Shown piece after piece: positions 56,273 to 64,000 of a stretch of DNA of 64,000 bases; the first letter of the stretch is position 1, and the number at the start of each line of letters is the position of its first letter. The stretch comes from Leptolyngbya sp. Heron Island J. GTDB lineage: Bacteria > Cyanobacteriota > Cyanobacteriia > Phormidesmidales > Phormidesmidaceae. Location of the stretch: positions 33,935 to 97,934 of the forward strand of contig NZ_AWNH01000075.1 of NCBI RefSeq assembly GCF_000482245.1, read 5' to 3'. Position numbers and translations under genes: made by a program. The notes beneath the pieces are model-generated. The model was not told the DNA's origin and did no database searches. It saw only the letters and a list, made by a program, of their open reading frames with translations.

Positions 56273-56890
56273 ATGACATCTTCTGAGCCCTATAAAGATT
56301 CTGACCCTGCCGAGATGGCTGTGCTCTACGCCCTTGATGTGCTAGAGGCAGATGAGCGATCGCAGTTTGAACAGGCTCTATTGGATAGTGTAGAACTGGA
56401 TCAGGCGGTGCGTGAGTTTGAAGAAACGGCAGCTGATTTAGCCTACGGTGCTCCGTCTGTGCCGATGGCAGCAAATTTGAAAGAGCGCTTATTTCAGCGG
56501 ATTGCGGTTGAGCCTGTAGGACCTAGTTCGAACTTGGTGACACTGCTGGAGTTATCAATTGATGAGCTCAAGCAAAAAGCATCTGAGTTGGACTGGGCCT
56601 TGATGCCGGGGAACTCAGGGGCAGAAATTGCCACCTGGCAAACAGATGTTTCGTTTCGTGAAGTTGCCTTTTTTGTCCGTAAGGCCGAAGGTGGTCTATT
56701 CCCCAATCATGCCCATGCGAGTGGCGAGACTGTGTTGGTGTTAGAGGGTGATTTTGTTGTTGGTCAACAGGTACATCGTACTGGAGAGCGCATATCTTCT
56801 CCTGGGGATACGAGCCATCAACCGGCAACATTAACCGGTTGCTTACTATTCTGTGTGTCGTCGATGGACGATGACATTTTGCCTGTTTGA
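56273..56890 (+). CDS. Cupin-type anti-sigma factor, ChrR-like (copy 1)
   Basis: A 205-residue protein. The N-terminal 60 residues (EMAVLYALDVLEADERSQFEQALLDS, VREFEETAADLAYG) are a helical anti-sigma domain of the RskA/ChrR kind, though without the HxxxCxxC zinc motif. The C-terminal cupin (about 100-200) has FPNHAHASGETVLVLEGDF and GDTSHQP, supplying His, His, Glu and His ligands for a metal, as in ChrR, where the cupin senses singlet oxygen or peroxide. It follows the ECF sigma gene by about 100 bp and has a close paralogue just downstream. No membrane helix, so it is cytosolic. Confidence 0.85.
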   Translation: MTSSEPYKDSDPAEMAVLYALDVLEADERSQFEQALLDSVELDQAVREFEETAADLAYGAPSVPMAANLKERLFQRIAVEPVGPSSNLVTLLELSIDELKQKASELDWALMPGNSGAEIATWQTDVSFREVAFFVRKAEGGLFPNHAHASGETVLVLEGDFVVGQQVHRTGERISSPGDTSHQPATLTGCLLFCVSSMDDDILPV

Positions 56891-57114
56891 GACACCCCGC
56901 GATGTCGCAAAACTAACAAGCACCACTGTCCCTATAAGATAAGCCCCCTATAAGATAAGCCATTTGACATCGGGATGACTGAATTTGGAGCTAGCCTAAC
57001 ATCCCGCGTCCCCTGTCTCTACCATGCTTGCTTTACTACCCCCTTCCTTGTCCTAATCACTACCCAACAATTGATATATGCCAGTTCTTAATCTGCCGAG
57101 CTAGTATTAGAAAC

Positions 57115-57732
57115 ATGAACCCTCGTGAGTCCCACTTAAATGCTGACGCCATGGAGATGGCTGCCCTTTATGCCCTCGATGCGCTAGAGGCAGCTGAGCG
57201 TACGCGGTTTAAGCAGGATTTATTAGATAGTGTGGAACTAAATCAGGCCGTTCATGAGTTTCAAGAGACGGTCGCTACTTTAGCCTATGGTGTGCCCTCT
57301 GCTCCGATGTCGACGGACCTGAAAGAGCGTTTATGTCAGAGGATTGCCCAACAGCCTCTTGGAGCAAGTTCAGACTTATTACAGTTACTGGATTTGCCAA
57401 TGACTGAACTCGTGCAAAAAGCAGCTGAGTTAAGCTGGTCTTTATTACCCGGCAAGTCGGGTGTGGAAGTGGCCACCTGGCAAACAGATGAAACGTGCCG
57501 GGAAGCAGCATTTTTTGCCCGGAAGAAGGGTAGTGGGCTGTTTCCAAATCATTACCATGCTAGTGGAGAAACTGTATTGGTTCTGACGGGGGACTTTGTT
57601 GTAGAGGGTCATGTGTATTATCCAGGTGAACGAATATCTGCACCTGGGCATACAAGCCATCAGCCAAAATCGCAAAATGGTTGCCTGTTACTATGTGTAT
57701 CCTCAATGGATGATGATATTTTAGATACCTGA
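57115..57732 (+). CDS. Cupin-type anti-sigma factor, ChrR-like (copy 2)
   Basis: A 205-residue paralogue of the preceding gene, aligning along its whole length (AMEMAALYALDALEAAERTRFKQ, then VHEFQETVATLAYGVPS, FPNHYHASGETVLVLTGDF, GHTSHQP). The metal His/His/Glu/His set is kept; a Cys appears in DETCREAAFF. The ATG at 57115 (MNPRESH) is preferred over an upstream ORF start at 57028, because copy 1 starts at the matching position. Two anti-sigma copies behind one sigma gene suggest a duplication and perhaps different inducing signals. Confidence 0.83.
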   Translation: MNPRESHLNADAMEMAALYALDALEAAERTRFKQDLLDSVELNQAVHEFQETVATLAYGVPSAPMSTDLKERLCQRIAQQPLGASSDLLQLLDLPMTELVQKAAELSWSLLPGKSGVEVATWQTDETCREAAFFARKKGSGLFPNHYHASGETVLVLTGDFVVEGHVYYPGERISAPGHTSHQPKSQNGCLLLCVSSMDDDILDT

Positions 57733-57819
57733 GCCTGAAAGGGTAAAGTTTATCTCTCTTGATCTTCATGCAATGGGTGTAGTGCTGACACATGGGGGCT
57801 ACCTTGAGAAGGTTGATAG

Positions 57820-58365
57820 ATGAATACCTGGCTTTTCACTGCCCGTCAACGCTTTACTTTATCTCAGACTAACGACTGGGATGACTACATGAGCTTCTCT
57901 GGCTTTATCCACATTACCGAACTGGTCACCCTAGACTATATTCTTTGCCCAGACCTCATCGAGGATCTCATTGACGAAGACTGGTCCCACAACGTCCGGG
58001 CAGATTATCGCATCACCTGGTTTACTGACCTCGCTTACCTCCGCCAGCGGGTTAACTGGCGCACAGGTCAAGATCAGCTGCTGGCCATCCTTGAGCAACC
58101 ACAGCATATCCACGAAGTACCTCCTGCATTTGAGTTCTGTGGTTTTGATATTGTCGATGATGAAGACGGCAACAGTGTTTTAACAAACTGTGGCAGATTC
58201 CCTGAAATCTTTATTCCCTCAGAGGTCAATCAATTTGGACTGCTGTCAAACTTGGATCATGCCAATGTTATCGCTGCTCAGCTTCGTTCATCATTCCCAG
58301 ATGAGCCTCATTGTCGTAATTGTCGTGTTTGGCAAATTGCTCGTGATATTGGGCCTTACAACTAA
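57820..58365 (+). CDS. Hypothetical protein, 181 aa
   Basis: No family recognised. A soluble acidic protein: NTWLFTARQRFTLSQTNDWDDYMSFSGFIH, then VTLDYILCPDLIEDLID, FEFCGFDIVDDEDGNSVLTNCG and a C-terminal HCRNCRVWQIARDIGPYN with a CxxC-like pair. It has no signal or membrane helix. It begins about 90 bp after the second anti-sigma gene on the same strand and could belong to that operon, but its sequence gives no functional link. Confidence 0.6.
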   Translation: MNTWLFTARQRFTLSQTNDWDDYMSFSGFIHITELVTLDYILCPDLIEDLIDEDWSHNVRADYRITWFTDLAYLRQRVNWRTGQDQLLAILEQPQHIHEVPPAFEFCGFDIVDDEDGNSVLTNCGRFPEIFIPSEVNQFGLLSNLDHANVIAAQLRSSFPDEPHCRNCRVWQIARDIGPYN

Positions 58366-58782
58366 GTTGTACCGAAGGTGACCATAGAATTAGAGGCATT
58401 GCTGAAATAGAGACACATCCAAAACTTCTAGAGTGAACTATTCCAGAGACATAGCTGCAAAGTGTTTTCGTAACAAATTATGCACAAAGCGGTAACGACC
58501 TCCAGTTCTTTGGATGAACCTATTCGAGTTTTCACGACCAAACGCGAGCACCAGCACCTGCAGAATCCGAGACAGTTCGACCGGTTGTTGAATCACTTTC
58601 GCCAGCGGATTGAGGGAGTCTTCCATGAAGTCCAAAATACCGGAGCATTTGCTCAGAAAAACGACCTCGAGACTGTTTACCCATGTGGCAGTTAATACAC
58701 ATTCGAGCAAGTGACTGCCATTGCTGATTAGAATTCACATAAGGCGCAATAGCTATTTAACAATCTCAGAATATGAATCACT
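58366..58782. other. Region with a possible gene remnant
   Basis: Apart from the remnant at 58438-58710 no supported gene is present, and the plus-strand short frames here are its shadows. Confidence 0.35.
58438..58710 (-). pseudogene. Possible C-terminal remnant of a STAND/NACHT-type ATP-binding protein
   Basis: The minus strand encodes about 90 residues ending RTGGRYRFVHNLLRKHFAAM, which resembles the conserved end of cyanobacterial STAND-type ATPases (GGGYxFIHRLLLEHFAAM). No P-loop or upstream domain is present in any frame, so if real it is a truncated relic. The plus-strand asparagine synthetase-like gene starts about 70 bp to its right, implying that the neighbourhood has been rearranged. 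Confidence 0.35.
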
Positions 58783-61041
58783 ATGAATCACTACTTAGCC
58801 GTACATTGGAAGTTGGCCAGCAAGGTCCACAGTATCCTTGAATTAAATGAAAACAAGCTAAAAGACTATTGCCCTGCGGGGGTGGCAAGGGTAGACAAGT
58901 GGCATTCAGCTTCAGGTCAGACATGCATCTATCACCTTACCCAAAATCAGCGTGAAGATTTACTGAGCAAGTTCTGGTGGCACGACGAGGGTGCTGCTAT
59001 AGCAATAACTGGCTTTCCGTGGCCTAAGAGCAGCGACTCAAAGGCTTTGGAAGCAAAAGAGTTTTTCACACGGCGATGTAACCAGGCAGCGTCATCCCTT
59101 TTTGGAGGTGAGTATTCTATGGTTCGCGGTATAGAGGATTCCCTCCAGGTTGAATCTACACTTGGAGGTACTCATCCCATCTATATGGCAGAAACAGACA
59201 GTTTTGTTGCCATTACAAACAGACAGTCTCTATTACTGGCAATTCCAGGAATCTCCACAGAAATCGATCCAAGCGCAATGCGCTGGCTTTGCTACCAGGG
59301 ATATATCCAGGGTGGACTAAGTCCTTTCCAATGCATATCAATGATTCAGCCCGGTTCAAGAATCATAGTTCGTTCAGGTAAGGCTTCATGCGAATCGCCA
59401 ACTTGGCAGGATTACTATGCTCCCGAGTTGGCTGAGCAAGCGCGCATAGAGCCCATTGCTGCGTTTAAACCGTTAGTCGAGGAGCTTTCTGGATATCTTG
59501 CGGCATGTCAGAAGCACTGGGGGCTGGGTTGGGACCTGCCGCTGAGTGGCGGAAAAGACAGCAGAGTAGTGCTAGGTCTGCTGAATGCTGGCGGCCAAGT
59601 CCCCAACATTGAGCAAAGTTTCACATCGGGCCCCCTCTATAGCCCCGATGTAATCTCAGCACAAAGATTAAGTGCATTTACGGGTCTTTATGATCGACAT
59701 AAACTCCGCCGCCCTCCTTTGGTACTGCCGCAAACTACTCTTATCGGCCGGGTAACTACAGCCCTACGACTTACTGAGGGGCGACTATCCGTGTTCGATT
59801 TGGTTGGGCTGCCGCAAGCTATCCCGCGGATACATGTAACTGGCCATCAAAATGGGTTGCGTGATAGCTATTTTCGAAGCTGTTCGACAAGTAGCTTTCA
59901 GCATTTTGCATGTGATGTTTTGAAAACACACTTTCATGATCCTCTTGAATTACTAAGTCACAACCCAGGCACTGACTTTAAGCGGCAATACATCAAGATA
60001 TTCGAGAAATATTTAGACGAAGGTGCTCCGCTAGACGTGCTTTCTGACCTATATATGGTTCGTGAGCGTAACGCCCACTGGGTAGGAATAATGTCAAATC
60101 ACGCGGGATTGGGTGGCCCGACAGCCAACCCACTCGTAACTGATTCCGTTATACGAAGCGGTTTATCATTGACGCCTGAGCAGAGAAATCAGGAACTACT
60201 GCATTACGCGCTCTTGCGACTAAGCGCGCCACAATTGACTGGTATCCCTTTTGCTGATGACCAATGGTCTCATGAGCTACGTAAGTCTATGCGATCCATT
60301 GATCATGTTCCAGATGTCGCCCCATTTCGCTCACGGGCGGAATTTCCAAACGTCAGCAGCCCATACTTACCCAATCACAAAGTTGATCTTTACAATGCTG
60401 TTCGGCCGCTGATCTTACGAGACATCCTGCACAACAAGGATTACTACGGTGAATTTCTTGATCTGGATAGAGCCGAGAAAGTTTTCCGCTCATCGAACGC
60501 CCCGAATACCTATGAGTTAATATGTGGGCTCGGTGTTTTTACATCAGTATTGCTAAGACGATATGGTGCGTCGTTGTTCACAGCAGAGGGGTGCAAGTCT
60601 GCAACCGACGAGCTGACTGAAGCAGCAGCTTATTCGCCAAGCAAAGCAGGCGACTCAAGTCATGCAGCGCTTGAGCGGCATCGCGGGAGCCTTGTACGGC
60701 TAGAGGATCGTCTAGAGAGTGATTTCGGTACTCGACTAGCAGTACAAAGGGCTTTTACATTGGCTGAAATTGGAAGCGATGTCGCCCTAGAGAGCATGAT
60801 CGCGGATTGTGTTGTCGAGCGACAACGTTTTGAGGGTAGTGAGTCGGTATTTGACTCACGCGCTAAACCGATCGATCAATCAAATACAAATACAGTTACT
60901 TATTCTACCCAAGCCGCAACAGTATGGGATTTATCGATTCGTGAGTTGTTAGTCAGAGCAAGAAGCAAAGGCTTTGTTCGCACTTGCACGTCTGCAATAA
61001 GGCACGTCGCAAAGGCATTGTTTTTTGGCCTCAAACGATAG
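58783..61041 (+). CDS. Asparagine synthetase-like protein
   Basis: A 752-residue protein of the asparagine synthase B-like superfamily. The ATP-pyrophosphatase signature LSGGKDSRVVLG is intact (near 250), so substrate adenylation is expected. The N-terminal half resembles a class II glutaminase (YQGYIQGGLSPF, CISMIQPGSR) but lacks the Cys right after the start Met, so it should not use glutamine. This form is common in exopolysaccharide and peptide-modifying enzymes (including lasso cyclases), and is longer than AsnB. No precursor, leader peptidase or glycosyltransferase adjoins it. No HIP1 site was found inside, unlike most genes here, which may hint at transfer. Confidence 0.85.
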   Translation: MNHYLAVHWKLASKVHSILELNENKLKDYCPAGVARVDKWHSASGQTCIYHLTQNQREDLLSKFWWHDEGAAIAITGFPWPKSSDSKALEAKEFFTRRCNQAASSLFGGEYSMVRGIEDSLQVESTLGGTHPIYMAETDSFVAITNRQSLLLAIPGISTEIDPSAMRWLCYQGYIQGGLSPFQCISMIQPGSRIIVRSGKASCESPTWQDYYAPELAEQARIEPIAAFKPLVEELSGYLAACQKHWGLGWDLPLSGGKDSRVVLGLLNAGGQVPNIEQSFTSGPLYSPDVISAQRLSAFTGLYDRHKLRRPPLVLPQTTLIGRVTTALRLTEGRLSVFDLVGLPQAIPRIHVTGHQNGLRDSYFRSCSTSSFQHFACDVLKTHFHDPLELLSHNPGTDFKRQYIKIFEKYLDEGAPLDVLSDLYMVRERNAHWVGIMSNHAGLGGPTANPLVTDSVIRSGLSLTPEQRNQELLHYALLRLSAPQLTGIPFADDQWSHELRKSMRSIDHVPDVAPFRSRAEFPNVSSPYLPNHKVDLYNAVRPLILRDILHNKDYYGEFLDLDRAEKVFRSSNAPNTYELICGLGVFTSVLLRRYGASLFTAEGCKSATDELTEAAAYSPSKAGDSSHAALERHRGSLVRLEDRLESDFGTRLAVQRAFTLAEIGSDVALESMIADCVVERQRFEGSESVFDSRAKPIDQSNTNTVTYSTQAATVWDLSIRELLVRARSKGFVRTCTSAIRHVAKALFFGLKR

Positions 61042-61223
61042 TACCTTTGCATGCTAGTTTATCGTCGGTGACTGTAAAGTTTTCATCCCTTGTTGTGTGA
61101 AATACGAGAATAGTCCGCTTTTGTGCTCGTTGTCTGAGTACAGATGAATCGGGGCTATGACCGCTCTTGGCACGTTTCTGCCGTCCTCGACAATTGACGG
61201 GACTCCAACAAAACCCTAATTTA

Positions 61224-61249
61224 AGGGGTGCTGCTCCGACAGCACCCCT
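61224..61249 (-). terminator. Hairpin downstream of the 170-aa lipoprotein gene
   Basis: AGGGGTGCTG (61224-61233) and CAGCACCCCT (61240-61249) form a perfect 10-bp stem with loop CTCCGA; the minus-strand tail is TTAAATTAGGGTTTTG. It lies about 80 bp past the stop of the gene at 61332. Confidence 0.6.
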
Positions 61250-61331
61250 GCTCGCTTGGCGAGGGCAACCTCTTGCGTTTTGCATTGCACGCGATGTAGA
61301 GCCCATGGTGTGGTAGGTACCTGGATTAGTT

Positions 61332-61844
61332 TTATTGCCACTTCAAATATTGTTCCAGTGCGTCTAGTCGCTGCCCATCTTCCGTATTCAATTTGAGGTA
61401 AGGACTGCATGAACATACTTGACTCAAGCCATCTCGCATGGCAATTGCAATCTCGTTTTGACGCTCCCTGCTAAGGGTCTTAAACCCTGGGCCAATAGTG
61501 ATATTTACTGTAGTGGAGAGTTTTCGCTGAGTGATTTTTGTGACTAATTGCTGGTCAGGGTCTAATTCGATCATCATATTATCAAACTCTTGCAGTTCAC
61601 TAGGAGTTAATGGCAGATCTGGAATCGTTGTAGCAGTGGGTAATGCTGGCTCAGTGCTCACTGATGATGAAGGCTCAAGCTTCGCCAAAGTTGTTGGGGT
61701 GTTAACTGAACGTGTGTCGTTACAGCTACTGTTAATAACAACAATAATTCCTAGTAAAGAAAAGACAATTTTTTTCCTGATCCCTGCTAAGTTTGTATCG
61801 GGTTCATATTCACACCTTTTGACCACAACTAATTTCCAATTCAC
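61332..61844 (-). CDS. Putative lipoprotein, 170 aa
   Basis: No family recognised. IRKKIVFSLLGIIVVINSSC at about 22-41 looks like a lipoprotein signal with a poor lipobox (NSSC). The GTG at 61844 overlaps AAAGGAG, so a later start is likely but not identified. After a Thr/Pro/Ser-rich linker the mature part carries LTPSELQEFDNMMIELDPDQQ and GLSQVCSCSPYLKLN, whose CxC motif and following segment might bind metal or form a disulfide. It is flanked by long noncoding stretches and is convergent with the asparagine synthetase-like gene. Confidence 0.5.
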   Translation of the reverse strand: MNWKLVVVKRCEYEPDTNLAGIRKKIVFSLLGIIVVINSSCNDTRSVNTPTTLAKLEPSSSVSTEPALPTATTIPDLPLTPSELQEFDNMMIELDPDQQLVTKITQRKLSTTVNITIGPGFKTLSRERQNEIAIAMRDGLSQVCSCSPYLKLNTEDGQRLDALEQYLKWQ

Positions 61845-62507
61845 TCCTTTGTAATCCAGTAGGAGATTCTTAGGATCAGAGTAATTTAGTTCATGCTATT
61901 GAACTTTTCACGTTAGCCAAAGGTGGGCTTTACATTCTTTAAGTAGGCTTAAAAGCCAAGGTTGCACTGTTTAATTGTTTCTAACAAGACTTTTCTAATT
62001 GTTGAGTTGTTCTGAGAGTTTTATGTCATACATGGAGAGTTGCTTCATGTATGACATGGTCCCCAACCCCTGGCAGGTTTACGGGAGAGAATAGCAACGG
62101 TTGTCTCGTGAGGCTGAGTCATCATGTGATCGAAACTCTTGTTATTACTCAGTGTGAACTGCTGTCAAATTGAGCACATACCAATACCGTAGTTGTATAA
62201 ATTCGTGCTGAATTTCACAATCAGCTACACTGTTGCAACTGCAGGATCGGGCAAATTAGCCGTGATATCAAAGTTAATTGTTGGTGATTCAGCGTTACAG
62301 TAGTAAAACTGGACAGGTTACCTATGTATAAGGAAACGTTCATCGGTATAGTTATTTTACGAATAGCGGTTCTTACAGCGGTGCACAAGTTTTCTTCCAA
62401 AATTCCGTATGTAAAATGTAAAGCTTAATGTATCTTCATAAACCGGCTCCTGCGTCTACTACCGCTTGACTGAAGGTTTAAGTAAGTAGTGTTCTTCCAG
62501 CTCTATT
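61845..62507. other. 663-bp intergenic region with 12-bp inverted repeat
   Basis: ATGTCATACATG (62023-62034) and CATGTATGACAT (62046-62057) form a perfect 12-bp inverted repeat separated by 11 nt; it could be an operator or a hairpin. The rest, including the leader of the gene at 62508, shows no gene or strong structure. Confidence 0.5.
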
Positions 62508-63170
62508 ATGAAGTCCCCCACTGTTTTAATTCCATTGCTGGCGCTAGCTGGTGTTGCCGCTACTGCTGAAAATGCTGATGCTGCGATCGCAGATCTAGAC
62601 ATCTCAGACGACTTAAAAGAGGCGATTTGTCATCAAAACTGGTACAAAGCCATTGAAGTATCCAGTGCTCTAATCACATCTCCAGACATTACCCCTGAGC
62701 ACCGTCAAACATTGCTTGGGTTACGGCATAACTTTTATGCTTATGTAAAAGGAGATGACGTTAAATCTGATGACCTTGCTGATTGTCCAGGGATGCAGCC
62801 CTTAAATCAGCAAGCACAGCTTTATAAAGGTCCCATGCCCCGATTCTCCAATAGCAGCACTACTAATACCAATCAGGCACCTGTATCGGTCTCAACTGAA
62901 ATGCCATCCTATCGAACCAGTACATCTACTAATGTATGGGCAGTGGGCGCTCGTGTCGAAGGAAATAGTATTAAAGGCACTCTCTTAAATAATGGTCTGA
63001 CAACTGCCAAAAATGTCATCCTCACTGTACGGTCTCAGCAAGATGATCAATCAGAAGCTATTAAAACAGTTGTTATCAATACGCTGAAGCCATGGAGTGA
63101 AACTGAATTTGTTGCTACGTTTAACCATGCGCCTGGTAATTGGATGATTGAGCGTATTGAAATAAACTAA
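62508..63170 (+). CDS. Secreted hypothetical protein, 220 aa
   Basis: A signal peptide (MKSPTVLIPLLALAGVAATAENADA) precedes a helical middle (LKEAICHQNWYKAIEVSSALITSPDITPEHRQTLLGLRHNFYAY) that recalls cyanobacterial TPR-like repeats. A Ser/Thr-rich linker leads to a C-terminal beta domain (about 140-220, VEGNSIKGTLLNNGLTTAKNVILTVRS, MIERIEIN), the pattern of FxLYD-like immunoglobulin folds. Predicted periplasmic or surface-exposed; function unknown. One HIP1 site falls inside. No Shine-Dalgarno sequence is obvious. Confidence 0.6.
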   Translation: MKSPTVLIPLLALAGVAATAENADAAIADLDISDDLKEAICHQNWYKAIEVSSALITSPDITPEHRQTLLGLRHNFYAYVKGDDVKSDDLADCPGMQPLNQQAQLYKGPMPRFSNSSTTNTNQAPVSVSTEMPSYRTSTSTNVWAVGARVEGNSIKGTLLNNGLTTAKNVILTVRSQQDDQSEAIKTVVINTLKPWSETEFVATFNHAPGNWMIERIEIN

Positions 63171-63310
63171 TATTTAGCGGTAGCTTAGAGTGTTGGGTGG
63201 CTAATTATAGATGGCCTGTTGTAAGTGAATGGACAAAACTATCCATCAATCCGGGCTATTTCCATAGGAAACGCTCCGCGCACGAGGTTCGGTTGAACGG
63301 TTCGGCTGAG

Positions 63311-63338
63311 CTCACCGTCGAAGCCTCACCGTCGAAGC
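63311..63338. repeat. 14-bp tandem duplication
   Basis: CTCACCGTCGAAGC occurs twice in tandem, inside a GC-rich intergenic stretch containing GGTTCGGTTGAACGG and GTTGAGCGGAGTCGAAAC; such sequences are typical of dispersed cyanobacterial repeats near insertion sequences. Confidence 0.6.
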
Positions 63339-63542
63339 CTCAGCCCTCATTTCTCTAACATCGCTGGTTGAGCGGAGTCGAAACCAGTGGTGTTAGGGAC
63401 GTTTACTTTCGGCTATCTACTACTTAATACTCTCAATTGCCAACCTGCATTTGTCGTTGATCGTCTGTTCTCAGGTTTGGGATGCGCCTATGCTTGAGAA
63501 CAAGTGCTGGTCTGAGCAGAGTGATGTTTTTATACCAATTCT

Positions 63543-64000
63543 CTATATACCAGCTACAGATAAAGTCTCTAGTATGGACGCTCGTCCAGTAATGGAGGCA
63601 ATCGTATCGTTGGTTAAGGCAACTAATTGTTCTCGAATAAGCGCTCGGAGTTCATCTAAGGTTTTCGGTCGTGTCCACCGCAACCGTTTTTTGAGGTATT
63701 GCCAGACTTGCTCAATCGGATTGCATTCAGGCGAGTGAGCCGGTTGAAACATTAGAATCAGGTTGTCCGGCACCGTGAGTCGTTTGGCCTTGTGCCATCC
63801 GGCTTGGTCCACTTGGATAATCAAAATACTGTCGGCATATTCCTTGGCCACGAGCTTAAGAAAGCACTCAAAACAGTCGGTGTTGCAATGAGTGAACTCA
63901 TAGAAAAAGTGCTCTCCGGTCGCCGGTTCAACCACCCCGTACAAGTAGGTGGCTTTGAACGTCCAATGCACGTTACCCACCGGCTTGACGCCACGGGCCG
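63543..64000 (-). CDS. IS630 family transposase, partial (C-terminal DDE domain)
   Basis: The 3' part of an IS630-type transposase gene; the reading frame stays open across the right window edge (ARGVKPVGNVHWTFKATYLYG), so the N-terminus is outside. The DDE catalytic core is visible: the middle Asp in ILIIQVDQAGWHKAK and the Glu in SPECNPIEQVWQYLKKRLR. IS630 elements insert at TA dinucleotides. The left end of the element should lie in about 63500-63545, next to the stop, but no terminal repeat can be confirmed with the other end missing. No frameshift is seen in this part. Confidence 0.88.
   Translation of the reverse strand, partial: ARGVKPVGNVHWTFKATYLYGVVEPATGEHFFYEFTHCNTDCFECFLKLVAKEYADSILIIQVDQAGWHKAKRLTVPDNLILMFQPAHSPECNPIEQVWQYLKKRLRWTRPKTLDELRALIREQLVALTNDTIASITGRASILETLSVAGI

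Noticed and set aside
58783..61041. Lasso-peptide biosynthesis cluster
   Set aside because: The cyclase-like gene stands alone: no precursor, PqqD-like protein or transglutaminase-like protease is in either flank.
61031..61306. Minus-strand ORF of 91 codons beside the asparagine synthetase-like gene
   Set aside because: Low-complexity basic composition, covers a hairpin, and has no homologue I recognise.
63451..63738. Plus-strand ORF of 95 codons
   Set aside because: Antisense of the IS630 transposase gene.

Overview
The window is cyanobacterial chromosome. It carries chlB (dark-operative protochlorophyllide reductase) and a light-dependent protochlorophyllide oxidoreductase gene. Many families seen mainly in cyanobacteria are present (DUF1830, DUF4079, DUF3611, DUF3153, DUF6761-type), and the HIP1 octamer GCGATCGC recurs throughout. 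The number of TIR, CHAT, WD40 and TPR proteins, together with intergenic palindromes and an IS630 fragment, suggests a large-genome filamentous or Leptolyngbya-like lineage; that placement is inference.

Layout. 1-8.4 kb: truncated peptide-binding lipoprotein gene, Lys/Gly-repeat protein, B12-type radical SAM protein, small membrane proteins, ABC ATPase, an OmpR-type regulator whose phospho-acceptor Asp is replaced by Glu, and a glutaredoxin/BolA pair. 8.5-18 kb: duplicated-domain secreted protein, subtilase with P-domain, tRNA-Pro(CGG), phosphohexomutase, trmO, a 192-bp MITE-like element, and azlCD. 17.6-23 kb: a two-gene unit of a 143-residue protein and a 1635-residue DUF5724/DUF4132-type protein. 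23.6-28.2 kb: RND efflux adaptor and pump.

28.3-34.9 kb is the most striking region. A CHAT protease-TIR fusion faces a tightly packed four-gene operon: TIR plus degenerate STAND, MoxR AAA+ ATPase, membrane-anchored vWA protein with a SAV_2336-like N-terminus, and membrane-anchored seven-blade WD40 protein. This matches the architecture of the predicted MoxR-vWA ternary NTP-dependent conflict systems. Here it carries a WD40 sensor/effector partner and a second, closely related TIR in a neighbouring CHAT protein. It is a candidate NAD-depleting or proteolytic abortive-infection locus.

35-52 kb is mostly housekeeping: por, mtnP, DUF3611, an EamA exporter, a sugar-nucleotide synthase, scpA, lapA, a TPR/DUF3153 pair, chlB, a PhzF-like isomerase, pdxJ with a RidA protein, and two small genes with good translation signals. 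51.3-57.7 kb is a second coherent module: HupE/UreJ, TPR and DUF4331 genes diverge from an ECF sigma factor followed by two paralogous cupin-type anti-sigma factors, suggesting a stress-responsive ECF regulon. 57.8-64 kb looks more accessory: orphan proteins, a gene remnant, an asparagine-synthetase-like protein without a biosynthetic context, and an IS630 transposase cut by the window edge.
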